NCBI GenBank assembly: GCA_965208275.1
Contig: OZ242331.1
Coordinates: 620,001-684,000, forward strand
Direction: 5' to 3'
Length of the DNA stretch: 64,000 nucleotides
Origin: Bin5 sp022827195
GTDB lineage: Bacteria; Chloroflexota; Anaerolineae; Caldilineales; Caldilineaceae
Both the position numbers and the translations under genes were made by a program. Shown here piece by piece: positions 8,358 to 18,301 of the stretch; positions within the stretch are counted from its first letter, which is position 1, and every line of letters begins with the position of its first letter. The notes below the pieces were generated by a model that saw only the letters and a program-made list of their open reading frames with translations, did not search any database and was not told the origin of the DNA.

Positions 8358-10942
8358 TCAGACAGCCGCTGCTGCGCCTGGCATGGAGACATAGCTGGCG
8401 GCGTCCGCTGCAGTCGGTCTTTCTGATCGTCGGCGTGGCGATTGGCGTGGCCATGATCGTGGCGATCGACCTGGCGAACGGCTCTGCCAACCGCGCCTTC
8501 GCCCTGGGCGCGGAGCAGGTCACGGGCAATGCGACGCATCAGATCGTCGGCGGGCCGGACGGGCTGGAGACGCTGGTATACGCCCGTCTGCGGCGCGAGC
8601 TGGGCTTTCGCATGAGCGCGCCGGTCGTCGAGAGCTACGTCAGCGCGCCGCAGCTGGACGGGCAGCCGATGCGCCTGCTCGGCATCGATCCTTTCGCCGA
8701 ACCGCCCTTCCGCAGCTATCTTGGCGGCAGCCTGATCCAGACCGACGGGACTGCACCCGGCGCGGGCAACTTCCTCGCGCCTTTTCTCCTACAGCCCAAC
8801 AGTGTTCTGATCGGGCAGTCGGTGGCAGAGCGCTACGGCCTGCAACCGGGGCAGAGGTTGTCGATCGGGATCGGTGCGCGCCAGCAGACGTTGACAATTA
8901 TCGGGTTGCTGGCGCCGACGGACGAGCTGAGCCGGCGGGCGCTGGAGGGCCTGCTGATCGTGGACATCAGCACGGCCCAGGAGGCGCTGGGCAAGGTTGG
9001 CCGCCTGGACCGGATCGACCTGATCCTGCCGACGGACGCCGGGGGCGCGGCGAAGCGGGGCGAAATCGAGGCGATCCTGCCGCCCGGCGCACGCATCGTC
9101 CGACCATCGGCGCGCACGGCCACGGTGGAGGAAATGACGGCCGCATTCCGTCTAAACCTGACCGCGCTCAGTCTTCTCGCCCTGGTCGTCGGCATGTTCC
9201 TGATCTACAACACGGTGAGCTTCAGCGTGGTGCAGCGCCGTCCCGTCCTCGGCATTTTGCGCGCACTGGGTGTAACGCGCCGCGAGCTATTCGTCATGAT
9301 CCTGACCGAGGCGGCCTATCTCGGCCTGATCGGGACGGCGTTGGGGCTGCTGCTGGGCGTGCTGATGGGGCGGGGCGCGGTCCAAGCGGTCACGCGTACG
9401 ATCAACGACCTCTTCTTCGTGGTGGCGGTGCGCGACGCGGATGTGCCGCTGTGGACGCTGGCGAAGGGCGCGCTGAGCGGCATCGGCGCGGCCCTGCTTG
9501 CCGCGGTCGTGCCGGCCCTCGAGGCGACGAGCGTACCCCCCGCGGGCGCGTTGCAGCGTTCAGACGTTGAGGAAAAGGCGCGGCGCGCGCTGCCGCGTCT
9601 CACGGCCGCGGGCGTGGCCCTATGCCTGCTTGGCGCGGGGATGCTGGTGCCCGAGTGGAGTCTGGCGGTCGCGTTCGGCGGGCTGTTTGCCGTCATCCTC
9701 GGCGCGGCGCTGCTGACGCCGGCGTTGACGCTGCTGCTGATGGAGCTGCTGCACAGGTTTCTGAGCCGGCGCCTCGGCATCCTGACGCGGATGGCGCCGC
9801 GCAATATCATCCGTTCCCTGTCGCGCACCGCGGTGGCGATCGCGGCGCTGATGGTCGCGGTCAGCGTGATCATCGGCGTCGGCGTCATGATCGTGTCGTT
9901 CAGATTAACGGTCGAGCAGTGGCTTGACGAGATCCTCCAGGCCGACATCTTCGTCTCGGCGCCGGCGCTGGGGCCGAATCGAAACGACGCCACGCTGGAG
10001 CCTGCGCTGCTGGAAGACCTGGCCGTGTTTCCCGAAGTCGCCGGCTTTTCGACCAGCCGGGAGGTCGGTGTTTCGGTGACGATGCCGGATGGCAGGCAGG
10101 GCGAGGTGCAACTGGCAGCGGTGCTGCGGGACTTGGCCGGGGCGGACCGTCGTTATCGCGCCGCGGTTGGCGACACGGACGCCACGTGGGCCGCGGTCGA
10201 GGCCGGCGGGGTCGTGATCAACGAGACGATGGCGAACCGTTTCGATGTGGGGGTCGGTCAGAAGCTGGAGATCCTGACGGATGGGGGCGTGCGGAGCTTT
10301 CCCGTTGTCGGCATCACCTATGACTTTGACGTGAATCCCACGATACTGATCGACGACGGCAGCTACCGGCGGCACTGGAACGACCGCTTTCTGACGACAG
10401 TCGCATTGTTTGTCGAGCCGGGCGCGGACGTGGACGGGACGGTCAACGCACTGCGCCGTTCCTACGCGGGCAAGGCCGAACTTTTGATCAGCTCCAACCG
10501 GGGGGTGAGGCTGAATGCGCTCGAGGTGTTCGACCGCACCTTTGCGATCACGGTGGCGTTGCGTTTGCTGGCGACGCTGGTGGCGTTCGTCGGTATCCTC
10601 AGCACGCTCTTGAGCCTGCAGCTGGAGCGGGCGCGGGAGCTCGGCGTTCTGCGGGCGACCGGCATGACCCGGCGGCAGCTGTGGGGGCTGACGCTGCTGG
10701 AAACGGGCCTTATCGGGACAAGCGCGGGGCTGGCGGCGCTGCCGACCGGCTTCATCCTGGCGCTGATCCTGGTCTACATCATCAACTTGCGTTCATTCGG
10801 TTGGACGCTGTCGATGCAGGTGCCGGCGGGTGAGTTTACGCAGGCGTTTCTGGTTGCGCTGGCCGCGGCGCTGCTGGCAGGGCTCTATCCGGCCTGGCGC
10901 ATGGGCAGGACCGATCCCGCGGAGGCGCTGCGGATGGAGTAG
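8354..10942 (+). CDS. FtsX-like ABC transporter permease (double-domain)
   Basis: The 862-residue membrane protein has an N-terminal transmembrane helix (about 19-40), a large extracytoplasmic MacB-PCD-like domain, then two FtsX blocks. The first block has helices near 265-390, a linker with four hydrophobic helices (about 410-530) follows, then a second periplasmic domain and the final FtsX block (about 735-850). The conserved coupling segment RPVLGILRALGVTRREL recurs near the C-terminus as ARELGVLRATGMTRRQL, which shows an internal duplication. This arrangement is typical of lipoprotein/lipid exporters. It partners the ATPase with which it shares an ATGA overlap. The substrate is unknown. 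Confidence 0.92.
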   Translation: MIRQPLLRLAWRHSWRRPLQSVFLIVGVAIGVAMIVAIDLANGSANRAFALGAEQVTGNATHQIVGGPDGLETLVYARLRRELGFRMSAPVVESYVSAPQLDGQPMRLLGIDPFAEPPFRSYLGGSLIQTDGTAPGAGNFLAPFLLQPNSVLIGQSVAERYGLQPGQRLSIGIGARQQTLTIIGLLAPTDELSRRALEGLLIVDISTAQEALGKVGRLDRIDLILPTDAGGAAKRGEIEAILPPGARIVRPSARTATVEEMTAAFRLNLTALSLLALVVGMFLIYNTVSFSVVQRRPVLGILRALGVTRRELFVMILTEAAYLGLIGTALGLLLGVLMGRGAVQAVTRTINDLFFVVAVRDADVPLWTLAKGALSGIGAALLAAVVPALEATSVPPAGALQRSDVEEKARRALPRLTAAGVALCLLGAGMLVPEWSLAVAFGGLFAVILGAALLTPALTLLLMELLHRFLSRRLGILTRMAPRNIIRSLSRTAVAIAALMVAVSVIIGVGVMIVSFRLTVEQWLDEILQADIFVSAPALGPNRNDATLEPALLEDLAVFPEVAGFSTSREVGVSVTMPDGRQGEVQLAAVLRDLAGADRRYRAAVGDTDATWAAVEAGGVVINETMANRFDVGVGQKLEILTDGGVRSFPVVGITYDFDVNPTILIDDGSYRRHWNDRFLTTVALFVEPGADVDGTVNALRRSYAGKAELLISSNRGVRLNALEVFDRTFAITVALRLLATLVAFVGILSTLLSLQLERARELGVLRATGMTRRQLWGLTLLETGLIGTSAGLAALPTGFILALILVYIINLRSFGWTLSMQVPAGEFTQAFLVALAAALLAGLYPAWRMGRTDPAEALRME

Positions 10943-11451
10943 GGCGCGGTGTGGATGGCCGGAGGACTCTGCGTTGCCGGTTGTATTGGCAATGAGAGGC
11001 TCGATTCTCCGAACAGTTCAGTTTCATCCACGAATTGACACGAAGGGTCACGAAAAGGCACTTTGTAACTTGCCCTCTCGTTCCAGAAGAGGCTTTGTAC
11101 CGAAGCCGAGGGCTTCGCTTCCCCTATAGTCTTAGAATCCTCCTTGAATCAACATGAAGGGTCACGCAAGGATAACTGCGTGTCCTGTTCAGAGCAGGCC
11201 GCGTTCGCACGAACGCACCTCATCTTTCACGTCTGGCGGTCTTACGATTGGGGCCAACAATCCTTTTGCACCTTGGCTCGTGGTCCAGTTGTTGGGTACA
11301 CTTCAAGGGCGGCCCGGATTGTTGATCTTGCAAGCGGTCAGCCCTGGCTCGCGCGCCCGAGAAATCCAACAGGACACAGAATTTGTCGCGCGCAAGATCG
11401 GCGATCGGGCAGGACTATACTCGGCTTGTCACAAAACCTAAGGAGATAACG
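10943..11451. other. Catalase upstream region
   Basis: No convincing gene lies in this 509-nt stretch. It contains two near-identical segments built around GAAGGGTCACG (11039-11058 and 11153-11171), and a small hairpin GAAGCC-GAG-GGCTTC near 11103-11117 with no T run. A TATACT sequence lies about 35 nt before the catalase start but lacks a good -35 partner. Catalase control (for example by a peroxide sensor) cannot be read here. Confidence 0.4.
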
Positions 11452-13017
11452 ATGGCTGAACGCGAACAACTGACAACGGCTCACGGTGCGCCGGTTGGAG
11501 ACAACCAGAACTCATTGACTGCGGGCCCGCGCGGGCCGCTGCTGTTGCAGGACTATCATCTGCTGGAGAAGATGGCTACATTCAACCGGGAGCGCGTCCC
11601 GGAGCGGGTCGTGCATGCCAAGGGCTCGGGGGCCTTCGGCACCTTTACGGTAACGAATGACGTTACCCGCTACACCAAGGCCGATATTTTTGCCGAAGTC
11701 GGCAAACAGACCGACTGCCTGCTCCGCTTCTCGACGGTCGCGGGAGAGCGCGGCGCGGCCGACGCTGAGCGAGACGTGCGCGGCTTCGCTGTTAAGTTCT
11801 ACACCGAAGAGGGCAACTGGGACATGGTCGGCAACAACACGCCGGTCTTCTTCGTGCGCGACCCCTACAAGTTCGGCGATTTCATCCATACCCAGAAACG
11901 CGACCCCAAAACGAACATGCGCTCGAGCACGGCGATGTGGGACTTCTGGTCGCTCTCGCCCGAGAGCCTGCACCAGGTCACGATCCTGATGAGCGATCGC
12001 GGCCTGCCCCGGGGCTATCGCTTTGTGAACGGCTACAGCAGCCACACATACAGCTTCCTGAATGCCGACGGTGAGCGCTTCTGGATCAAGTTCCACTTCA
12101 AGACGATGCAGGGCATCAGGACATGGACCAATGCGCAGGCGGCCGAGATCGTCGGGCAGGACCGCGAGAGCTCGCAGCGAGACCTGTTCGAAGCCATCGA
12201 GAGGGGAGAGTACCCGAAATGGCGCGTCTGCGTGCAGGTGATGCCCGAAGAGGAGGCCGAGACCTACCACGTCAACCCCTTCGATCTGACCAAGGTGTGG
12301 CCCCATGGCGACTACCCGCTGATCGAAGTTGGCATCATGGAGCTCAATCGCAACCCCGAGAACTACTTTGCCGACATCGAGCAGGCCGCGTTTGAACCCT
12401 CCAACATCGTGCCGGGCATCAGTTTTTCGCCCGACAAGATGCTGCAGGCGCGCATCATGTCCTATGCCGACGCCCACCGCTACCGCATCGGGGTCAACTA
12501 TGCATCTCTGCCGGCCAACAAGCCGCAGTGCCCGGTCCACACCTACCACCGTGACGGCAACCTGCGCTTTGACGGCAACGCCGGCGGTGCGGTCAACTAC
12601 GAGCCGAACAGCATGGGAGGTCCTGCCGAGGATGCGCGCTACGTAGAGCCGCCGCTCAACGTGTCCGGCGATGCCGACCGCTACGACCATCGCGCCGGCA
12701 ACGACGACTATACCCAGCCCGGGAATCTGTTCCGCCTGATGAATGACGACCAGAAGGAGCAGCTGTTCGGCAATGTCGCCGCAGCGATGGCCGGCGTACC
12801 GGAACGCATCGTAGTCCGTCAGCTTGTCCACTTCTACAAGGCCGACCCGGACTATGCCTGCGGCGTGGCCGGAAAGTTGGGCCTTACCGATGTCTCGGGA
12901 CAGGTTGCCGCGCTTGCCGGGCTATCGCTGGCCGAGCTGATCGCGAAGACGAGTGCAGAGGGATATACGGAGCTGCAGTCGAGCCCGGAACCGTCGCTCG
13001 CCAAGGCGGCTGACTGA
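11452..13017 (+). CDS. katA: Monofunctional haem catalase
   Basis: A 521-residue small-subunit catalase that disproportionates hydrogen peroxide to water and oxygen. The catalytic His is in RVVHAKGSGAFGTF, the distal Asn in MVGNNTPVFF, and the proximal haem-ligand Tyr in RIMSYADAHRYR. The clade signature DIFAEVGKQTDCLLRFSTVA is also present. ATG 11452 is preceded by a strong AAGGAG, so the frame upstream to 11383 is not used. It stands alone, with an intrinsic terminator about 165 nt after its stop. Confidence 0.97.
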   Translation: MAEREQLTTAHGAPVGDNQNSLTAGPRGPLLLQDYHLLEKMATFNRERVPERVVHAKGSGAFGTFTVTNDVTRYTKADIFAEVGKQTDCLLRFSTVAGERGAADAERDVRGFAVKFYTEEGNWDMVGNNTPVFFVRDPYKFGDFIHTQKRDPKTNMRSSTAMWDFWSLSPESLHQVTILMSDRGLPRGYRFVNGYSSHTYSFLNADGERFWIKFHFKTMQGIRTWTNAQAAEIVGQDRESSQRDLFEAIERGEYPKWRVCVQVMPEEEAETYHVNPFDLTKVWPHGDYPLIEVGIMELNRNPENYFADIEQAAFEPSNIVPGISFSPDKMLQARIMSYADAHRYRIGVNYASLPANKPQCPVHTYHRDGNLRFDGNAGGAVNYEPNSMGGPAEDARYVEPPLNVSGDADRYDHRAGNDDYTQPGNLFRLMNDDQKEQLFGNVAAAMAGVPERIVVRQLVHFYKADPDYACGVAGKLGLTDVSGQVAALAGLSLAELIAKTSAEGYTELQSSPEPSLAKAAD

Positions 13018-13183
13018 CCCGTCAACAACATGGGACGGGTTGACTGCAGGGTTATGGCCCTAATGGAACCCGGTCCAGGGTCACGTCGATGCGGGCGCCT
13101 GTTCATCTTACCTGCCTCAATGCTGTGGCGGCATCGCTTGACCACAGCGCACTGAGTTTAGCGATCCGTCTGTGAACTAAACA

Positions 13184-13228
13184 AGGCCGCCGGGGGCATT
13201 GCGCCCCTTGCGCGGCCTGCTTCTTTTT
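13184..13228 (+). terminator. Intrinsic terminator downstream of katA
   Basis: AGGCCGC (13184-13190) pairs with GCGGCCT (13212-13218), with inner CGGGGGC / GCGCCCC pairing, followed by GCTTCTTTTT. It sits between the convergent katA and transglycosylase genes. The surrounding 13018-13338 spacer has no other recognisable content. Confidence 0.8.
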
Positions 13229-13338
13229 CCTCGCCGACCGCGGATTCACCGCCAATCTGACAATTTAAGCGCCTGCCATACCGGTCCGCCCGGCGGCCCC
13301 TATCTGCGCGCGCGGAGATGCTCCGGCCGCCTCTTGCA

Positions 13339-16092
13339 TCAGCGCGGGTAGAGGCGGGTGTAGTGGTAGTAGTGGGTGAGGATGCGCCTGAGGTAGCGGC
13401 CGGTCTCGGTGTAGGGGAGTTTGTAGATGAAGAGGGCTTCGTCGGGCGCGGTGTAGTGGAACCAGGTGCGGGCTTTGCCGGGGCCGGCGTTGTAGCCGGC
13501 GAGTGCGGCGACGTCGTTGTTGTGGGCGATGTCGCGCACCCAGCGCAGGTAGTATGCGCCGAAGCGGATGCTGACGATGGGGAAGTTGAGAAGCTCGGTG
13601 GAGTAGTTGGGGTAGTTGAGGCGTTGTGCGATCTCTGCGCCGGTGCTGGGGATGATCTGGGTGAGGCCGAGTGCGCCGGCGTAGGAGCGCGCCTGCGGCT
13701 CGAAGATGCTCTCCTGCAGGACCAGGCTGTAGAGGAGCCGGGGGTCGAGCTGAAAGTCTGAGGCGTTCGTCTCGACGAGGCGGGCGAAGTGTCTTGGATA
13801 GGCGAGACGCTGGAGGAAGAGCGGGGTCTGGGCGATGCGTTCGGCCGGGCTGAGCTCGATGAGACGGTTGGCGGCTGAGATAGTAAGACGGTTGGCGCCG
13901 AGGGCATCGAAGCGCAGCATGAGGGAGTAGAGGGCGGCCGGATCGTTGAGGTAATGCCAGTAGACCAATTGGAGCAGGTACAGTCCTTCGGCGCGGCGGC
14001 CCAGCCTGACCAGCAGCTCCCCTTTGACGAGGATGGGACCGCCGGTCACAGTCTGTGACCGGCCCCACTGGGCGTCCGGGAAGCCATGCGGGCCCTGCAG
14101 CCAGTTTTCGGCAAAGGCGGGGCTGCCGTCGTCGCCGTGCAGGGCGGGCACAGCCTTTACGGTAGCGCCGATGCGGGGGACGAAATCCTGTCCCGGCCGG
14201 TGGGCGTCCGCTTCCAGAGCGGCCAGGACACCGTAATAGGATTCGGGCGCGCGGGCGGCGAGCGCCAGCCAGAGGGAGCGTGCGGCGGCGATTTCGCCCT
14301 GGGCATGGCGGGCGCGGCCCAGCCAGTAGGTTGCGAAGTCGGGCTGTGCGTTGGGGTAGTGGGTGAGAAGACGCCTGAAGGTATTGGCGGCCTGTGTGTA
14401 GCGGCCGCGTTCGAAGGCGCCGATGCCGGCGAGCGCCAGACCATCGGCGGCGCGGCGGCTGCCTGGGAAGGCGCTGGCGAGCGCGAGCAGATCGGCGACG
14501 GCCTCGTCGAAGGGGTCGGGGGCGACGGCGGCAGGGGGCGCGCCGGCTTCGAGCGAGGAGCGTGCGCTGAGCCAGAGGGCTTGGGGGGCGAGGGGGTCGG
14601 CGGGGTATTGGCGGGCGAAGGTGCGGTAGATGCGCCGTCCCTCGGCGGGCGCGCCCTCGGCGAAGGCCAGCTGGGCGAGCGCCAGCCAGGCATCGCCGAA
14701 ACAGGCGCAGTCGGGGTGGTTTTCCAGCACCTGTTCGATGGCGAAGCGGGCGGCGGTCCACTGTTGCAGTCCCATCTGGGCGCGGGCGTTACCGAGCCAG
14801 GCTTCGCCGGCGCGGACGTCCTGCGGCGACTCGTCGAGGAGGCGTTCAAAGGCATAGGTGGCCGGCAGGTAAGCTTGAGCAAAGAGGCTGACTTCGCCGC
14901 GCAGGAAGAGGTCGAGGGGCACGTTTCTGTTGACGAGCTGGACGAGCGAGAAGTATGCGGCTTCGCTGTCCGGCTCTGCGGTGAGGGCCGAATTCCAGCG
15001 GGCGACAGCGGTTTCTTCGTCGCCGGCGGCGGCATAGGCGATGCCGGCGCGGTAGAGATAACCGGCGCGGTAGATGGGCCACTGGCCGAAGCCGGGGAGA
15101 CCGTCGCGGTCGCTGCCAGGGTATGGCACATCGGGGTCCGGACCTTCCCTGTCGGAGTCGGTGTTGTTGAGGATTTCATCGTAGACGGAGGCGGCCTCAT
15201 TCCAACGCTCCATGTATTCGAGAACGCCGGCCAGCCGGTCGAGCAGCCGGGTCTGTTCGCGCCTGTTCACGGCGTGATTGGCGGCCTGTCGCAGCGCGCC
15301 GGCGGCCGGCGACAGCTCACCGGCGGCGAGCCAGGCATCGGCGACAGACTCCTCGACGACGTCGATAAGCCGGGGGCGTTTTTCCAGGAATGCGCGGTAG
15401 GCGGTTACGGCTTCGGCGGAACGGCCGACGGCGGCCAGCGCTTCGGCGCGCAGGAAGATGCCGTCGATCATGCGCTGGGCGACGGCATCGGCGCCGCCGT
15501 CGGGCTGGGTGCCGGCACTGTCTGCCGGCAGCAGGTCGCCCAGGCGCTGGAGCCGCTCCAGCGCGTCGAGCGCCGCGGCGGGTTGACCGTCGGCCAGATA
15601 GGACAGGGCCAACTGATAGAGCAGAGCGCTGCGGTCCTGCAGGAGGGAGGCGGGGGTCGTTTCCCGGGGTTGGGCGGGCGCTGTCTGGACAGCGGCCAGC
15701 GCGTTTTCCAACAGCTGCTGCTCCCGGTTGTAGTCGCCGATGCGGTGGAGGTAGGCGGCCTGCTCGAGAAGGGATGCCGGCGCGAGCGCCTCTGCAGTCG
15801 CGAGCGAGGAAGGGGGGAAGGAATCGGGCAGCGGTGCTGGTGACGGCGGCGGAGAGGTAGCTGTCGGCGGTGGGGTTGGAGACGGCGTCGCTGCGGGTGC
15901 GGCGGCTGCGTCGGTGCCGGCGTTCACAGCTAACGCGTCTTTCGAAGCAGGTTGAATGGCGGGTGCGGGTTGGCCGCTCCGGCTACGGCAGCCGCCCAAG
16001 GTCAAGGCGAACAGGACCAGTACAAGAAAGGAGTTCGCGATAAGGAGTTGTGCCCCCGGCCGGGAAAGGGATGGGAGCGGCGCGCTGTTCAA
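13339..16092 (-). CDS. TPR-containing soluble lytic murein transglycosylase, lipoprotein
   Basis: A 917-residue protein that starts with a lipoprotein signal (hydrophobic LVLVLFALTLGGC, lipobox Cys near 35). A Pro/Ala/Thr-rich linker follows, then a long array of TPR-like helical repeats (about 100-700) as in the Slt70 superhelix, and a C-terminal SLT domain. The catalytic Glu is in SLVLQESIF; GALGLTQIIPSTG and AALAGYNAGPGKA are the goose-lysozyme-like signature blocks. It should cleave the glycan strand of peptidoglycan to 1,6-anhydromuramyl products at the outer face of the membrane. Its presence implies a murein-containing envelope. The gene stands alone. Confidence 0.92.
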   Translation of the reverse strand: MNSAPLPSLSRPGAQLLIANSFLVLVLFALTLGGCRSRSGQPAPAIQPASKDALAVNAGTDAAAAPAATPSPTPPPTATSPPPSPAPLPDSFPPSSLATAEALAPASLLEQAAYLHRIGDYNREQQLLENALAAVQTAPAQPRETTPASLLQDRSALLYQLALSYLADGQPAAALDALERLQRLGDLLPADSAGTQPDGGADAVAQRMIDGIFLRAEALAAVGRSAEAVTAYRAFLEKRPRLIDVVEESVADAWLAAGELSPAAGALRQAANHAVNRREQTRLLDRLAGVLEYMERWNEAASVYDEILNNTDSDREGPDPDVPYPGSDRDGLPGFGQWPIYRAGYLYRAGIAYAAAGDEETAVARWNSALTAEPDSEAAYFSLVQLVNRNVPLDLFLRGEVSLFAQAYLPATYAFERLLDESPQDVRAGEAWLGNARAQMGLQQWTAARFAIEQVLENHPDCACFGDAWLALAQLAFAEGAPAEGRRIYRTFARQYPADPLAPQALWLSARSSLEAGAPPAAVAPDPFDEAVADLLALASAFPGSRRAADGLALAGIGAFERGRYTQAANTFRRLLTHYPNAQPDFATYWLGRARHAQGEIAAARSLWLALAARAPESYYGVLAALEADAHRPGQDFVPRIGATVKAVPALHGDDGSPAFAENWLQGPHGFPDAQWGRSQTVTGGPILVKGELLVRLGRRAEGLYLLQLVYWHYLNDPAALYSLMLRFDALGANRLTISAANRLIELSPAERIAQTPLFLQRLAYPRHFARLVETNASDFQLDPRLLYSLVLQESIFEPQARSYAGALGLTQIIPSTGAEIAQRLNYPNYSTELLNFPIVSIRFGAYYLRWVRDIAHNNDVAALAGYNAGPGKARTWFHYTAPDEALFIYKLPYTETGRYLRRILTHYYHYTRLYPR

Positions 16093-17444
16093 TGTGGTGC
16101 CCTGCCATTGGCGAACTGCCCCACCCGGCTACTTTTGCAGATCGCCGCCGGGGGGGCTCCTGTTCTGTCCTCGTCGTAAATCAGACGCACGCCGCCAAAT
16201 CGAAAGTGTTTGCAGCAGCTGTAATGGCATCATACAGCCTTGTCGTGTTATTTATGTGACATTCCGAAGCACTTTCGTGGCAAATGTATGTCAATTTGCC
16301 AGCCAATGGCTGGATTCTGGCCGCCTTGGTTCCGCGCGTCGCCGGCGGATCGACTGTCGCCTTCCCTTGCGCCTCCATAATCTCCAAACGAACGACCATC
16401 TTTTCGGTCCCCTGTGGGACACGCGTGTCGTCCCGGCCCAATGGCCAGGCGGGAACGGCTCAAGGAACGATGTGTGTTTGTCGATGTCAGCGCATATTCC
16501 GGAGAACCCGTCCTTGTCGAGGATGAAGGTCTTATGGCGGGCGCCGGCTGCACATGGGCAACCACTAGGGGCCTTGCGCAACGCGGCGGAAAAAATGTGG
16601 GCGATGCAAGGCCTGTTGAGGTCATGGCAGCCAAACATCCAGCCCGCCTTCGTTTCGAACCCGAGATCGGTGCTGCTGCGCAGGTGCTGGCAATTCAGGT
16701 TTTGAGGGCGGCCTCTACAGTCGCAGAAGGCGCTCCCATCGTGAGCGACGAACGAGGAATTTCCGAACTAGGGACTGCCGCAGAAGATTTCCTTCCGACA
16801 AATCCTCACGTCCAAACCCAACAAATAAGGGCAGATCAACACAAAATTGCCATAAGGAAGTCAAGAAACGACATAAGAATGACATTTCCTGCCGTTATAA
16901 TTTGAGTTCAGTCCGCACGCGGAGGGGCAATGGCCCTGTAAGGGGGCGAATCGGGCGAAAGCGGAGTAGCCCCAGCCGAACCCGACGTGAAGAGCCTTTA
17001 GAGAACGACTCCTCGGTTCAAGTACGCGTTCTTGCGCTCGCTACACTGGCGCAGTATGGAGGGGAAAGCTCAGTCTTGCCGGTCCCGAATCTTGCTGTGA
17101 TCAGTTGTTATGTGACTGTGCCTCAACTATTCCGATGGCAGAAAGTTTCTCTTGTCTCACCGCCTGCTGCGATTCCGTCGAGCGACCTGCCGCCACTCTC
17201 ATCTTGGCGGAGCAGAGAACAGGCAAGGTCGCAGAAACGGCGCGAACTCTTTCGTGGAGCTCCTGGATTCTGTTTCAGTTGGTGAGACAACAAGGTCCGG
17301 AAGGGGACCGTTCTTGTGGCGGCGGTCCAGGCGATCTGCACTGTTCCGCTCTGCGCGGGGCTGCTTCGCGTCTCAGTCTCCGATCCGACCTTGGCCGGAC
17401 AGGAGTGGGTGCTTTTGGCCGGCCGGTCGTGGAGGTGAGAGTAC
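16093..17444. other. Long gene-poor stretch opening the accessory region
   Basis: In about 1.35 kb I find no frame with a recognisable product, good start site and coding-like composition. The longest frame (16414-16905, plus) has mixed composition and no ribosome binding site. Base composition is lower in GC than the flanks around 16200-16300 and 16750-16900. The one structured signal is a Pho-box-like direct repeat at 16868-16885. It may contain decayed genes. Confidence 0.45.
16868..16885 (-). promoter_or_regulatory. Pho-box-like direct repeat
   Basis: On the minus strand the sequence reads ATGTCAT-TCTT-ATGTCGT: two 7-mers at 11-bp spacing, the geometry of PhoB/OmpR-family boxes. No convincing gene starts just downstream on the minus strand, so the target is unclear. 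Confidence 0.35.
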
Positions 17445-17909
17445 ATGGATGCCCGCCAGAACAGCACAGGTCACCAAGCGAACAAGCTCACGGCCGTTCT
17501 CCTGCGCGTCGCCATCACCCTGTGGCTGGCGGCCCTTTTGCGCTGGCTGCTCGTCAAACTGCACGAGCCGGGATTCTACCTGGCCGAGCGATGGGATGGG
17601 GTGCTCTCGTTCTACCTCTTGTTCACGCTTATCCTCTTGACCTTGGCGTTGATATTCATCGCCCCGCTCATTCTCTGGCGGACAGGCAGAGCCCTCAGCC
17701 GGGCCGGGCACTTTCTGCTTCCGGTTGTTTCTGTCAACGCCATATTGCGTCTGCTCGACCTTCGGCGCTTGAACGCGATTTGCGAATATGAGTATGAGTA
17801 TATCGGCTATGAAACGGTCTGCTCAGACCTGTACCTGCAGGCCCTGTGCAGCGTTCCGTTTCTGTTGGCCGCCGGGATCATTCTTCTGGCGGGGCCCAGC
17901 CAAAGGTAA
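17445..17909 (+). CDS. Small membrane protein of unknown function
   Basis: The 154-residue product has a short polar N-terminus, hydrophobic segments near 18-36, 50-75, 83-100 and 135-150, and a Tyr/Glu-rich loop (CEYEYEYIGYETVC) flanked by cysteines. I do not recognise the family. The start is well supported: GGAGGTGAG lies 8 nt before ATG 17445. The stop is only 8 nt before repeat copy C1, which is followed by another small gene. Confidence 0.7.
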   Translation: MDARQNSTGHQANKLTAVLLRVAITLWLAALLRWLLVKLHEPGFYLAERWDGVLSFYLLFTLILLTLALIFIAPLILWRTGRALSRAGHFLLPVVSVNAILRLLDLRRLNAICEYEYEYIGYETVCSDLYLQALCSVPFLLAAGIILLAGPSQR

Positions 17910-17917
17910 ATGACGAA

Positions 17918-18007
17918 CCCGGCCAGCCCTCTGTGCGCGCAAGCGTCAACCACCTGTTTCAGTCCACTGTCAGCAAGGGTTTGGAGGTGGAACGGAGGGC
18001 GGCTGGG
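17918..18007 (+). repeat. Dispersed hairpin repeat, copy C1
   Basis: One of five copies of an imperfect palindrome with conserved ends and a variable centre. The left end is CCCGGCC, an unpaired A, then GCCCTCTGT; the right end is ACGGAGGGC then GGCTGGG. The ends pair in a 16-bp stem with a single bulged A. In this copy the inner T-A pair replaces the C-G pair of copy C4. It lies between the stop of the membrane protein gene (8 nt) and the ATG at 18029 (21 nt). Confidence 0.8.
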
Positions 18008-18028
18008 CTTTCCTGCAGCGAGGCGAAG

Positions 18029-18301
18029 ATGACACCTCAGCCGCCTATCCGTCGCGGCCATACCTGGCAGAAGATCAAAGCGACCGATTGCATCAGCAAT
18101 GAAAACGGCGTCGAGTGGCAGGAGTTCTGCATCCGCTGCTATGCCAGACGGCAGATGGGCAAGCGGGCCAATGGCAAAGCACGCGTTTTGGGCACGGATC
18201 CCGCCTACCTGCCGCGACAGTGCGTCAGGGGAGCGCGAGAGGAGAGCGGAGATGGAACGAAGCAACCCGGACGGGATCGTGGAAGGCCCGCGCTTGGATA
18301 A
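18029..18301 (+). CDS. Small CxxC-motif protein, paralogue A
   Basis: A 90-residue unrecognised protein. Its core (residues about 10-57) is HTWQ, then CIRCYARR, then TDPAYLPRQC. It matches, by eye, a second small protein at 24825-25118 (HGWQ, CIGCKAKR, TDPDPLPPFC) with the same spacing. The CxxC plus downstream Cys suggests metal binding. GCGAGGCGAAG precedes ATG 18029. It begins 21 nt after repeat C1 and its last 50 nt overlap the next gene in another frame, so the C-terminal tail may be shorter in reality. Function unknown. Confidence 0.6.
   Translation: MTPQPPIRRGHTWQKIKATDCISNENGVEWQEFCIRCYARRQMGKRANGKARVLGTDPAYLPRQCVRGAREESGDGTKQPGRDRGRPALG

Noticed and set aside
14086..15843. 585-codon plus-strand open frame opposite the lytic transglycosylase
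   Set aside because: Gly/Ala/Val-rich shadow; the minus strand carries a lipobox, TPRs and an intact SLT catalytic domain.
16414..16905. 163-codon plus-strand frame in the gene-poor stretch
   Set aside because: Composition is not absurd, but there is no ribosome binding site, no domain and no supporting neighbour. It is left as undecided and not annotated.
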